In this document: one piece after another, positions 45,769 to 56,225 of the stretch
How positions within the stretch are numbered: position 1 is the stretch's first letter
How the letters are laid out: each line of letters begins with the position of its first letter
Source: Dryocosmus kuriphilus
Taxonomy: Eukaryota; Arthropoda; Insecta; Hymenoptera; Cynipidae
NCBI GenBank assembly: GCA_038277395.1
Contig: CM076190.1
Location: 183,026,001 to 183,090,000 of the forward strand
Direction of reading: 5' to 3'
DNA length: 64,000 nucleotides
Made by a program: the position numbers and the translations under genes
The notes under the pieces: generated by a model
What the model saw: only the letters and a program-made list of their open reading frames with translations
Database searches by the model: none
Told to the model about the DNA's origin: nothing

Positions 45769-47309
45769 TATATATTTATATATGTCTTGTTATAAATATA
45801 ATAAAGTAATGTAAAGTACGAGTATAATAAAGTTGGAGTTAATCAAACTCCGAATCACCAAGATCATCCTCTTCCGGTTGATCCTGTTCCTGTTTTCCTC
45901 TAGTCCAACGTCACTTTCTCGTTGTACAGACGTAGCTTCAAGTCTTGCCTTTCTTCCACCGTCCCAATCTTTGGCGGGAGTCAAAACAATTCCTAATTCG
46001 GTACCGAAAGCCCTCTCAGTAATTTTTTTTCTGCCTTCAGATGAATTGTCAGAATGTGTATCTCCTAATACAACTAGAAAATAAAAAAAATATAGATTAT
46101 TAGAAAAAATAATATAATATATTGTTACACTGAGAAAATGAACCGTTAACCGAGAGAGAGCTAAAACGGTTAAGATCAAATGGTAAAAAATAACACAGTA
46201 AAAGGTCGTCGAAACCGAGTTTAACTCTGAAACATTTGAAGGTGTAGTTCTTTGTTAAAATAAAACGATTTTTTCGGTTAAAAGCAAAGAACTGCTTTGT
46301 AATAAATTTTAACCAATAGGTTAAAACTAGGTTGCTATGCAGTAGGTTGATAATTTTAATCAAAAAATTGTAGCCAATACAACTTGGTTAAATTTTACAA
46401 CGAAGTTTGCACGTGCTATATTAGCAGTCTCACTTGGCTATTTTCAGCAGAATGTTTTTTATATTCAACAAGTATGTTTTCTCAGTGTTGCTGTGTATTG
46501 CAGTGTGACATCTTTTGCCAAATATCTTCTGATGATATTTTTAATGCTTGATCTGAGATTCCTTTTAGGATCAAACAAAAATGGTAAAGAATTTTTCTCT
46601 AAGTAAAGAATAACATGAAAGAAGTGATCGTAATTAAATGCAGATAATTTATAAACGTGTAACGCTGTCTTTTTCCCGCCTCAGATTTCTCTAAGTCCCC
46701 CCTTATTGGATAGCTCAATCTAAACCAGGGTAGGATGTGGGGGCAAGGGTCAAGACAGTGATAACAAACGGTGTGTATCATTATAATCAGTACGACTCTA
46801 TTTCTCCTATAATATACATGTCTAAATGAGTGTATGTTTGTGCGAAAGTGTGTATGAATGTGTAGGTGTATGTGCGCGGCTTTTTACAGGTGTATGTGTG
46901 CTTGTATTGTGTGACTCGATATAACAACTATGAGGGTGTGGGTGTGTACGTAGACTCCGCGTGATGTGTGTGCTCGTGTTGTGTGACTCAATATAAACTC
47001 AAGTTGTTCGCATGTCTGGTACGGCGGACGTGCGCTTGCTACGGTGGCAGTCCGGCCGCCTAAAGCTCTCTGGAGTTGTTCCTGTAACAGGTTAGATGAA
47101 ACGGTATCGGTAGAGCGGTATCTTTTGGGGTGATTCGCGCGAATTAGACGGGGTCGGTCGAGCGGTATCTCTAGGTACGGTTCCTGATGGACCCGGGTGC
47201 TCCCCCTTTTCGAAGCGGTACAGGTGGTCGGGGGACGGCCCCCAGGGTCAGGACGGGTGCGGTGTTGTTACGGTTTTGTACGGTCACGGTGTGGTCGGTC
47301 GGGTGGGGG

Positions 47310-47645
47310 TTGCCGACAGGAGGGTGGCTAGGGGACCTAGTCCACGTCTCCTGTGTCACATGTGCGGGCCACGGGTGAGCCCGTCCATCTACGCATGCTT
47401 CGGTCTCCCCAGGTGAGGATCGGAAGGTGGAGTTGCCGACAGGAGGGTGGCTAGGGGACCTAGTCCACGTCTCCTGTGTCACATGTGTAGACCACGGGTG
47501 AGCCCGTCCATCTACGCATGCGTCGGTCTCCCCAGGTGAGGATCGGAAGGTGGAGTCGCCGACAGGAGGGTGGCTAGGGGACCTAGTCCACGTCTCCTGC
47601 GTCACATGTGCAGACCACGGGTGAGCCCGTCCATCGACGCATGCG
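47310..47645 (-). repeat. 123-bp LTR minisatellite, three units
   Basis: This is the same unit as in the 5' LTR but only three copies. The minus-strand frame remains open. Confidence 0.9.
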
Positions 47646-47689
47646 TCGGTCTCTCCAGGTGAGGATTTGGGGTCGGGATGTCGGAGGAT

Positions 47690-47691
<2 letters not shown>

Positions 47692-47730
<39 letters not shown>

Positions 47731-47731
47731 C
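47692..47731. repeat. (CGT)n microsatellite in 3' LTR
   Basis: A trinucleotide run that in the 5' LTR (~55061-55091) is one unit shorter. Confidence 0.9.
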
Positions 47732-48013
47732 GGTAAGCTCTGCCACGGGTGAGCCCGTCCACAGAGGAACCAGTGCAACTTCTTCTCGTGGAGGCCAGTC
47801 GAATTGACTCGACTGGACGCACCGAGTGAAGTGCCCCGATCCATGCCTCGCTCGTGCTTATAACGACGCGAGCCGTGGGTCGCGTCGGCGCACTGGTTAC
47901 TCCATGGAGTGGGAATGTCATCCGCTCGCCACGTGCGTGCGGTGACGTATACAATATATATATATACACTACTAGGCGTCTTGAAACGAATCGTGCCGTA
48001 ACGCTTCGTTACA

Positions 48014-48028
48014 TCACCCCCTCCTTTT
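48014..48028 (-). promoter_or_regulatory. Polypurine tract
   Basis: On the minus strand AAAAGGAGGGGGTGA sits directly before the 3' LTR, the position of the plus-strand primer. Confidence 0.9.
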
Positions 48029-48093
48029 GGGAGAGTGAAATTTTGCGGTTTTACAATGGGGGATAAAAAATTTTGTTCTACTCACAGTTACTT

Positions 48094-48522
48094 CTATTCG
48101 ACGATTCTCCAGGTTCCGTCGACTCGCAGGCGCAGGGCGTACCTCACTCCTCCTACTTCCACTCGGTGTCGCTCCCTACCGTGGGGGATCAGGATGCTAG
48201 TCCCGCACGGGAGTATGACGCTGTAGTGGTTCCCGTTTGTGTCGGCTGGCTCTGCTGGCGGGAGGATTGGCGCGCGGAGCGAAGTCGGGTTTTCAGCTGG
48301 TGTGCCGGGGGACTGCGTGGCTGGTGCTGGTGTGGGCGGTATGGCTGGAGCTACTGGTTGGGGTGGAACTTCCTTCGGGATCCCGGGAGTGCTCCGCCTG
48401 CCCTGTCTATTGGCTCGGGCTTCGATGAGGATGGCCCGCCGCCGTTCTGCTTGTGGCGCGGCCTCTTCCACAATTGCGCTTAACTCCTTCATCAGGCGCA
48501 CCGGGCGGAGCAGCGTCTCCAT
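48094..48522 (-). CDS. Small proline-rich ORF after integrase
   Basis: A 142-codon frame (METLLRPVRLMKELSAIVEE, a Pro/Ala-rich middle, then VEVGGVRYALRLRVDGTWRI) lies between integrase and the polypurine tract. The frame is open somewhat upstream of the ATG. There is no signal peptide or membrane segment, so it is not an obvious envelope protein. Function unknown. Confidence 0.5.
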   Translation of the reverse strand: METLLRPVRLMKELSAIVEEAAPQAERRRAILIEARANRQGRRSTPGIPKEVPPQPVAPAIPPTPAPATQSPGTPAENPTSLRAPILPPAEPADTNGNHYSVILPCGTSILIPHGRERHRVEVGGVRYALRLRVDGTWRIVE

Positions 48523-48594
48523 GCTCCGGATGCGTGGGCGGGATGGTACATCGATGTGAGGTCTCCCTCTTCTTCCTGAGCAGACCTTTTTTGG

Positions 48595-50036
48595 TCAAGT
48601 CGGTTTCCTTATAGTATTCTGGTGATGGGTACCCTGGTCTTCGACCTCGTATAGAGGGCCTACCTCTCGAAATCTTCTAAAGGTCTCCCTGTCCAGCAGG
48701 GCTTGCAGGGCGGCGATTTCTTCCTCCATGTTTCCTCGTCCGTGGTCGTTGCTCGTCTCGTTGTGTTGCACTGAGCTGCCCGGTATGACTCTGGCGTGGT
48801 TCGTGGTTACTCCCACTCCGCGCGGTACGGTGTTTCGTGCTAAGTGGTAACTGCCGGTAATGGTCGTCCACGGCTGGTCGTTCGTTGTTTGCTCTACTGC
48901 TGCCACTGGATTCTCAGACGTATTGTCCTCATAAGGTTTTAAGTCCCTGACGTGTACGTGGCGGAAAAGGTTGTCTTCTTCGTCCTTCAGATCGAAAATC
49001 ACGTTCGATTGCTTTCGGTATACGGTGAATGGGCCTCTATACCTGGGGGCGAGTTTGGCGTTGAAACTGTTGATTTTATTTGACAAATGGTGAGTCTTTT
49101 TCATCACTTTCGCGCCGACTGTCGGTACCCATTTCCTTCGACGTAGGTTGTAGTGTGCTTCCTGCCGTTGGAAATTCTTGGCCATCTGTTGTCGAGCGAG
49201 TTCCAGGGCGGCGTGTAGTTTGTCGATGCGTTGGGTAGGTTTCTCTTGGTTCGGTAGGGCGGTTTCTTGGGCTAGGCTACCCGGTGGGCGTAGTTCACGC
49301 CCGTAGTTTAGATAGGCCGGCGAGTATCCGGTTGCGGAGCTTGTCGCGGTGTTGTACGCGAACTGTAACTCCGCCAGGTGGGCGTCCCATGTCTTTTGGG
49401 ACTTTGTGACGTTTTGCGCTATCATTGTCTTTATCACTCGATTCGCTCGCTCAACTGGGTTGCACTGCGGCGTGTATGGTGGTGTGAGACGGTGTTGTAC
49501 GTGCATCTCGGTGAGTAGTTTCCGGAGCTCTTTACTAGTGAACTGGCGCCCGTTGTCTGAGATGACGGTTTTCGGGCACCCGTGACGGAGACAGATCCGG
49601 TCTCTCATGGTGGTGTTGGCTACCGCTTGACCCGTGGCTTTTCTTAGGGAGTGTATCTCCACCCATTTAGTGTAGCGGTCCTGCATCACGAGGAGCCAGT
49701 TATTTCCGCTGGTGGAGCGTGGCAGGGATCCGACCAGGTCCGCTGAGACCATTTCCCAGGGTTGGTCGACGTTGGTGGCTTGCATCTCTCCAGCGGGGCT
49801 TGCTGCTGTGCTTTAAATTTTTGGCAGCTGGGGCAGCTCCGCACGTATCGGGTTCCCATCCTGAGCATTCCGGGCCAGAAGTAGTAGCGTGACAGGCGGT
49901 TCAGCGTTTTGGCTACCCCAAGGTGTCCGGATGTCGGTTCGTCATGGACCTCCTTTAACACTCGCTGTTCAGGTCGTGGCACGCAGATTTTCCATTCTTC
50001 GTCTGGTCCATAATCGTTGAAGTCCAGTGTGTGCAA
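48595..50036 (-). pseudogene. Integrase, in two frames
   Basis: The zinc-binding H-H-C-C domain (GHLGVAKTLNRLSRYYFWPG, RSCPSCQKFKAQ) is read at 50036-49686 in a frame shifted from pol. The catalytic core and C-terminus (49785-48595) are back in the pol frame. The core has the DDE residues: D in VSADLVGSLP, D in ISDNGRQFTS and E in NPVERANRVIK. A chromodomain-free C-terminal tail follows LAPRYRGPFTVYR. Two compensating 1-base changes, one near 50125 and one near 49795, separate the parts. The protein inserts the DNA copy into the genome. This copy would not make it whole. Confidence 0.88.
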
Positions 50037-50106
50037 GACACGTCGGTATAGTCGGTTGTCGCGGATGCAGAATTCCTGGTTGTTGGTTGGGTCATCCTGT
50101 ACGGCT

Positions 50107-51986
50107 CTAAGGGCGTTCCTGGTACCAGTCCTTTCCGCTGAGGGCGCAAATTTGTAAAGGTTGTCGGGAGAGGGTGTCAGCTAGCAGGTTATCCGCCCCT
50201 TTTCGGTATCTTATTTCGAAGTCCCATTGACTGAGCTCCATAGCCCAGCGGGCCAAACGGCCGGGAGGGTTTTCTATTTTGTCGAGCCATTTCAACGACA
50301 GGTGGTCTGCCAGCACGATGAACCGGTAGCCCTCGAGGTAGTCTCGCATCTTCCAGACTCCCCACTTCACGGCTAAACATTCGAGTTCGGTAGTCGAGTA
50401 ATTTCGTTCGGCTTTTATTAGTGCTCTACTGGCGTAGGCGATGACCCGCTCGGTGTCGTCCTCCCGCTGAGTAAGGGCTGCCCCTAATCCTTCCTGACTG
50501 GCGTCGGTCTGCAGCGTGAATGTTTTATTCCAATCGGGGCAGGCGAGGATCGGTGCTGATGTGAGTCGGTGTTTCAGTTCCTCGAAGGACTGTTGTTGGT
50601 CCTGTGTCCACTCCCATTTTGCTTTTTTCCTTAGTAATTTGTGAAGTGGTGCGGCGATTTTGGCTACATCTTTTATAAACCGTCTGTACCATGAGATTAG
50701 GCCTAGGAACTGGCGGGCTTCCTTCAGGTTCCTTGGTGCTGTCAGGTGTTGGATAGCCGCCACTTTCTCGGGGTCGGTGCGCAGTCCTCGGCTGTCAACG
50801 ATGTGTCCCAGGTATTTTATCTCTCCCCGGAAAAACTGGCATTTGTCGGGGTTCGGGCTGAGGTTGGCGTGGTACAGTCTCTGGAAGACTTTGTCTAGTA
50901 TCTCGAGGTGTTCCTTAAACGTCGTCGTGCATACTACTATGTCGTCTAAGTACGCGAAGGCGGTTGGAGCCATCTCTGGTGTTATTACCCTGTCCAGGAA
51001 CCGTTGGAAGGTGGATGGGGCGGCATGTAGGCCGAATGGCATGACGGTGAACTCGAAGAGTCCTTTTCCTGGTACTGTGAATGCGGTGAGCGGTTTGCTC
51101 TCTTCGGTGAGCGGTACATGCCAGTACCCGTTCTTTAGGTCGATGGTGGATAGGTATTTTGCCCCACGTAGCTTATCCAGAGTGGCGTTAACTTGGGGTA
51201 GAGGGTAGGCGTCCTTCTCGGAGACTTGGTTGAGTTTCCGAAAGTGCACGCAAAATCGGGGTCTCCCATCCTTCCGACGGACGATGACTACCGGGGAGCT
51301 CCATGGGCTACTGGACGGCTGGATTACTCCCTCCTTGAGCATCTGGTCTACGTCCTCGTCGATGATCCTCTGTACGGCTGGATTCCTTGGTCGGTACCGT
51401 TGTTTAATCGGGGTGTTTTCCTTGAGGCGGATTTCGTGCTTTATCATCGGAGTGACTCCCTTCCTTCTGGTGCAGCGGTCCATCTGCTGTTTTAGGAACT
51501 CTTCAGCGACCTTCTTGTCTCTGTTGTCTAGGTTGGCCATGGTTATTGGCCCTTCGATAGTGTTGACTTCCGTTCCCTCAGTTTCTGGTGGTGGGAGGAT
51601 TCTCTTCCCGTTGATCGTCATCTCCAGGTTTGCTTGGTTTAGTGCGTCCATCCCGAGGATGACGCTGTGGTTTAGGGTTGGCATAACGGATACCTCGGCC
51701 TGGACTCGTCTGCCGGCTATTGTTAAAGGTCCGAGGAGGCGGTCCCCCAGTGGGGATCTCGTGCCGTTGGCCATGACAGCTATGCTGTCGTTGCGTTCTC
51801 GTTCCCACCCCTGGTTGATGCATAGTCTGGCCGTTCGGTTGTTGACGTATGAGCAGACAGATCCGGGGTCGACGAGAGCGTAGACGGTATGTCCCCCTAT
51901 CCTTAGCGGGATGAACGCTCTGGGTTCGTCGCTTACATTGTTGGCTCGGGCCGGGTCGGAGCGTGGTGGGGCCCGGCCCGGTTGTC
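50107..51986 (-). CDS. pol: Pol: protease, reverse transcriptase, RNase H
   Basis: The frame is open from the frameshift site to a TAG at 50107. The protease has ALVDPGS where DTG or DSG is expected, then VILGMD. Reverse transcriptase follows, with TIDLKNGYW (first catalytic Asp), MPFGL and AYLDDIVV (catalytic pair), and FLGLISWYRRFI in the connection. RFCVHFRKLN has His where Asp is usual. RNase H has QTDASQEGLGAAL, a Glu in STTELECLAVKW and ADHLSLKWLDKI. Translation requires the gag-pol frameshift. The stop at 50107 comes before integrase and reflects a 1-base frameshift, so this copy's pol is broken there. Confidence 0.9.
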
Positions 51987-53009
51987 GTTTCCCGGTTTCT
52001 CACAATTGCAGTCTCGGGAGAGGATGTCGTCCTGGCCGCACCAGGAACAGAACTTGTGAGGTTTGTTTTGGCAGTCCATGCGCAAGTGTCCTCGTTGTTT
52101 GCAGCGCCAGCAGGTCTCATTCCGCACGTACGTGGGTTCGATGGTGGATGTGGGCTGCCTGGTCGGTTTCGGCTTTGGGTCTCCCCGGGTCTCTTTTGTT
52201 AGCAGTTTTTGTGCTTCCTCAATCTCTTCCGCTCGCTGGATTAGGTCGTCGGGAGAGTCTAATTCGGATAGTCGTATGTAGAGTCGTAGGCTCGGCTTCA
52301 TATTGAAATACAGGGTTTCCATGGTCTTGTTGTGGGTGAAACCGCCCCGTCTCCTGACGAGGGTGAGTAAGGACGTGATGAATGTTCGGGTGTCCTCTTG
52401 ATGTCCCTGATGTCGTTTGTAGATTTGCCGATCTAGTTCTCTTAATTCGCCGGGTGACAGGTAGAAACGTCGTAGGCTCTGTTGCAACTCCTGGAGTGTG
52501 GTTACGTTGTTTGCGCAGTTCCGGTACCATAACTGCGCGTCGCCCCTGAGTAGCTCGGGAAAACCCCTCAGGATTTGTTGGTCGGTGTACTGGTAGGCTT
52601 TCTGCAACTCGTCCAGTCTCTCTAGGAAACCGTATACGTTCTTGCCGTCGAAATGGCAGTTCCATTTCCTCATCTGGTCTAGTGTTGCGTTCGACCCCGT
52701 TGGACGTTCCCTCGGTTCCTCTATAATGTTTCCACCTTGTTCGTGTCGTGGTGACGATGTTATTGCTTGGCTTTGCCGGAGTCTGTTTAATTCCGCCTCC
52801 ATCATCTCTAGGTCCCTGGTGCGGTCTAGGTCTTCTTTGTAGTCGGGAGCATCTTCTGGCCTATCTTCGAAGAGCTCTGGGTTACTCCTTACCAGGCTCA
52901 CCATCCGCTGCCTCAGCATTGCTATTGACCCTTCGCAGTCGACCTGGTGTTTCGTCAGTTCGGTTTCTAGCTCTTCTCTTCGTAATTTGTACACCCATGA
53001 GACCTTCAT
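51933..53009 (-). CDS. gag: Gag polyprotein
   Basis: A 358-codon frame runs from an ATG. An N-terminal SAP-like segment (YKLRREELETELTKHQVDC) is followed by a linker, a retrotransposon capsid domain (~residues 120-275; WNCHFDGKNVYGFLERLDEL, FPELLRGDAQLWYRN) and two zinc knuckles. The first, CWRCKQRGHLRMDC, is a canonical CCHC box. The second, CSWCGQDDILSRDC, lacks the histidine. It forms the particle and packages RNA. The frame overlaps pol, which lies in the -1 frame. No lesion is visible. Confidence 0.92.
   Translation of the reverse strand: MKVSWVYKLRREELETELTKHQVDCEGSIAMLRQRMVSLVRSNPELFEDRPEDAPDYKEDLDRTRDLEMMEAELNRLRQSQAITSSPRHEQGGNIIEEPRERPTGSNATLDQMRKWNCHFDGKNVYGFLERLDELQKAYQYTDQQILRGFPELLRGDAQLWYRNCANNVTTLQELQQSLRRFYLSPGELRELDRQIYKRHQGHQEDTRTFITSLLTLVRRRGGFTHNKTMETLYFNMKPSLRLYIRLSELDSPDDLIQRAEEIEEAQKLLTKETRGDPKPKPTRQPTSTIEPTYVRNETCWRCKQRGHLRMDCQNKPHKFCSWCGQDDILSRDCNCEKPGNDNRAGPHHAPTRPEPTM
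51987..51993 (-). promoter_or_regulatory. -1 ribosomal frameshift heptamer GGGAAAC
   Basis: Read in the gag frame as G GGA AAC, this fits the X XXY YYZ rule, just after the second zinc knuckle. The pol frame is exactly -1 relative to gag and is open from here. I did not identify a defined downstream stem or pseudoknot. Confidence 0.8.
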
Positions 53010-53390
53010 GGTTGTTCGGTGTCCGTTGCTGGTCTGGTTTGCTCGTAGGAGCGTGATGTCCGCTCATGAGCGAGTCTCGTCGGATTCTGTCTTCGGGTTT
53101 GTCGTTTCCTGCTTATATACGCTCCCACTCTTTGTCCCTATGCGCAGTCCTAAGTGCGCCGTTCGTTCTTGGAGGAGTGGGGCGCCCTGCTGCTCGGTAC
53201 GGTAGTGTTTCGTTTACAATTCTTCGTTGGTTTGGTTTACGGTTCGGGTCTGGTGTTCGCTCGGTGCCGCAGCTTACAAGAAAAGTGATCCCTCGGGCGG
53301 GTTGTCGCGTATCTTTATACAATTTTGGAGCAGGAGAAGGGGAAGGCCCCCACTCCTGCTACACCGGTGCCGGAGTTTTTTTTTTAAACG
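53010..53390 (-). other. LTR element leader
   Basis: This untranslated leader lies between the primer site and gag. No functional element could be identified beyond G/C-rich sequence. Confidence 0.5.
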
Positions 53391-53408
53391 GTCCCTGTTC
53401 GGGCGCCA
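53391..53408 (-). promoter_or_regulatory. Primer binding site, tRNA-Lys type
   Basis: On the minus strand, directly after the 5' LTR, lies TGGCGCCCGAACAGGGAC. This 18-base sequence is complementary to the 3' end of the lysine tRNA(UUU) that also primes several retroviruses and insect gypsy-like elements. It would prime minus-strand DNA synthesis. Confidence 0.93.
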
Positions 53409-55055
53409 TGTAACGCTGTCTTTTTCCCGCCTCAGATTTCTCTAAGTCCCCCCTTATTGGATAGCTCAATCTAAACCAGGGTAGGATGTGGGGGCAAGGG
53501 TGAAGACAGTGATAACAAACGGTGTGTATCATTATAATCAGTACGACTCTATTTCTCCTATAATATACATGTCTAAATGAGTGTATGTTTGTGTGAAAGT
53601 GTGTATGAATGTGTAGGTGTATGCGCGCGGCTTTTTACAGGTGTATGTGTGCTTGTATTGTGTGACTCGATATAACAACTATGAGCGTGTGGGTGTGTAC
53701 GTAGACTCCGCGTGATGTGTGTGCTCGTGTTGTGTGACTCAATATAAACTCAAGTTGTTCGCATGTCTGGTACGGCGGACGTGCGCTTGCTACGGTGGCA
53801 GTCCGGCCGCCTAAAGCTCTCTGGAGTTGTTCCTGTAACAGGTTAGATGAAACGGAATCGGTAGAGCGGTATCTTTTGGGGTGATTCGCGCGAATTAGAC
53901 GGGGTCGGTCGAGCGGTATCTCTAGGTACGGTTCCTGATGGACCCGGGTGCTCCCCCTTTTCGAAGCGGTACAGGTGGTCGGGGGACGGCCCCCAGGGTC
54001 AGGACGGGTGCGGTGTTGTTACGGTTTTGTACGGTCACGGTGTGGTCGGTCGGGTGGGGGTTGCCGACAGGAGGGTGGCTAGGGGACCTAGTCCACGTCT
54101 CCTGTGTCGCATGTGTAGACCACGGGTGAGCCCGTCCATCTACGCATGCGTCGGTCTCCCCAGGTGAGGACTGGGAGGTGGAGTTGCCGACAGGAGGGTG
54201 GCTAGGGGACCTAGTCCACGTCTCCTGTGTCACATGTGCGGACCACGGGTGAGCCCGTCCATCTACGCATGCGTCGGTCTCCCCAGGTGAGGAACGGGAG
54301 GTGGAGTCGCCGACAGGAGGGTGGCTAGGGGACCTAGTCCACGTCTCCTGTGTCACATGTGTAGACCACGGGTGAGCCCGTCCATCTACGCATGCGTCGG
54401 TCTCCCCAGGTGAGGATCGGAAGGTGGAGTTGCCGACAGGAGGGTGGCTAGGGGACCTAGTCCACGTCTCCTGTGTCACATGTGTAGACCACGGGTGAGC
54501 CCGTCCATCTACGCATGCGTCGGTCTCCCCAGGTGAGGATCGGAAGGTGGAGTCGCCGACAGGAGGGTGGCTAGGGGACCTAGTCCACGTCTTCTGTGTC
54601 ACATGTGTAGACCACGGGTGAGCCCGTCCATCTACGCATGCGTCGGTCTCCCCAGGTGAGGATCGGAAGGTGGAGTCGCCGACAGGAGGGTGGCTTGGGG
54701 ACCTAGTCCACGTCTCCTGTGTCACATGTGTAGACCACGGGTGAGCCCGTCCATCTACGCATGCGTCGGTCTCCCCAGGTGAGGATCGGAAGGTGGAGTC
54801 GCCGACAGGAGGGTGGCTTGGGGACCTAGTCCACGTCTCCTGTGTCACATGTGTAGACCACGGGTGAGCCCGTCCATCTACGCATGCGTCGGTCTCCCCA
54901 GGTGAGGATCGGAAGGTGGAGTCGCCGACAGGAGGGTGGCTAGGGGACCTAGTCCACGTCTCCTGCGTCACATGTGCAGACCACGGGTGAGCCCGTCCAT
55001 CTACGCATGCGTCGGTCCCTCCAGGTGAGGATTTGGGGTCGGGATGTCGGAGGAT

Positions 55056-55093
<38 letters not shown>

Positions 55094-55379
55094 CGGTAAG
55101 CTCTGCCACGGGTGAGCCCGTCCACAGAGGAACCAGTGCAACTTCTTCTCGTTGAGGCCAGTCGAATTGACTCGACTGGACGCACCGAGTGAAGTGCCCC
55201 GATCCATGCCTCGCTCGTGCTTATAACGACGCGAGCCGTGGGTCGCGTCGGCGCACTGGTTACTCCGTGGAGTGGGAATGTCATCCGCTCGCCACGTGCG
55301 TGCGGTGACGTATACAAATATATATATATATACACTACTAGGCGTCTTGAAACGAATCGTGCCGTAACGCTTCGTTACA
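53409..55379 (-). repeat. 5' LTR (1971 bp)
   Basis: It is 615 bp longer than the 3' LTR. The difference is exactly five 123-bp units of an internal minisatellite (eight here, three there). Five substitutions are visible across the first ~520 plus-strand bases compared, so the insertion is fairly recent but not brand new. Confidence 0.95.
54061..55010 (-). repeat. 123-bp LTR minisatellite, eight units
   Basis: Eight head-to-tail 123-bp units can be translated on the minus strand without stops as a 41-residue repeat (TQETWTRSPSHPPVG at each unit start). A shorter relative of the unit's GGTGAGCCCGTCCA lies near 55110. Whether any protein is made is unknown. Confidence 0.9.
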
Positions 55380-56225
55380 AACGAAAGTCTATAATAATTA
55401 CTTACAAAATCATCTCGGAATTGTTTGTCTTCTGTGAGTTTTTTATCGAAAGATTCGAAATCCTTTTTCTGAAAAAAGGTAATGCCAGGCTTTTCTCTGT
55501 TATAAAATCGATTGCTTCCTGAGTGTTCTTGACATAAGTATCTCGAATAATGAGACTTTGATTTCTTTCAATTTCTTTTACGTCCACGGCTATCGCGTCC
55601 AGCTTTCTTATTATGATTTCTGCAGACAAAAATTTTGCAAAGTAATGATTTTGATGGATTATCTAATCTAAAAGTGACCTAGAGTATAATAGAAATCTTA
55701 CCACTCAAAATCTTTGAATTTTCAGTTTTTCCTAGCTTTTCAATATTTTTTGATCCTGGCTTAAGGTTCTCTCCAACGGGTTTGGATAATGTTTGAAGTT
55801 TGGTTAGAAACTGTGAAAATTGCGCATATTCTATAATAATTTAAGGTAGAAATTTATGATATAAAATAATTCAATTTTAAAGAATAGAAGAAAATAAAAA
55901 ATTAGTGAAAATACCAAATAAAAACTCAAAAATATATTTGTATACCTCTTTTATTCCGACTAAAAGCCACATCCGTGCTACCTAGCAACTTATTTTCTTT
56001 TGATTTCTGAGACTTGGGCGGTTTTGAACTTTTGACTCTACTTCCTAAGACATGAGCATTATTTTTTTCCATTGCAAATTTTCTGTTTTCAATGTCATCA
56101 ACAGAAGTGGTTGATGATATCTCGCTTCTTTCGTTCTTATCCTCTTCCTCTGATCTACTATTAATATTTGGTAATCTAGGCAGTTTTAATGCATGCTGTG
56201 TTTGTTTCTTTGTACCGATTGGATT

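Larger units (their letters stand above)
46658..48013 (-). repeat. 3' LTR (1356 bp)
   Basis: It matches 53409-55379 except for the minisatellite copy number, small (TCG)n and (TA)n length changes and scattered substitutions. Confidence 0.95.
46658..55379 (-). mobile_element. Ty3/Gypsy LTR retrotransposon
   Basis: The ends TGTAACGC (46658) and GTTACA (55379) are flanked by the 4-bp duplication AACG (46654-46657 and 55380-55383), with the empty site in copy 1 at ~5850. Element sense is the minus strand. The order is 5' LTR (55379-53409), primer site, gag, protease/reverse transcriptase/RNase H, integrase, small ORF, polypurine tract and 3' LTR (48013-46658). The order RT-RNase H-integrase is that of Ty3/Gypsy. 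No envelope gene is visible. Confidence 0.95.
46465..56221 (-). pseudogene. DUF4806-like gene (copy 2), split by LTR element
   Basis: This duplicate of the 5669-6687 gene has exons at 56221-55946, 55830-55702, 55619-55406 and 46596-46465. Exon 3 has lost one A from a run of seven (near 55470), which frameshifts the protein. Exon 4 keeps the phase that copy 1 has lost, with residues IKNIIRRYLAKDVTLQY fitting the end of a DUF4806-type domain. The 8.7-kb LTR retrotransposon lies in the last intron in the same orientation. The two copies therefore carry different disabling changes. Confidence 0.5.

Noticed and set aside
48094..48522. Envelope gene of the LTR element
   Set aside because: No signal peptide, membrane segment or cysteine pattern; proline-rich instead. 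It should not be called a retrovirus on this evidence.
53922..54971. 349-residue secreted or structural repeat protein
   Set aside because: It lies wholly within the LTR and is a minisatellite whose unit happens to be a multiple of three. Kept only as a repeat and as a finding.
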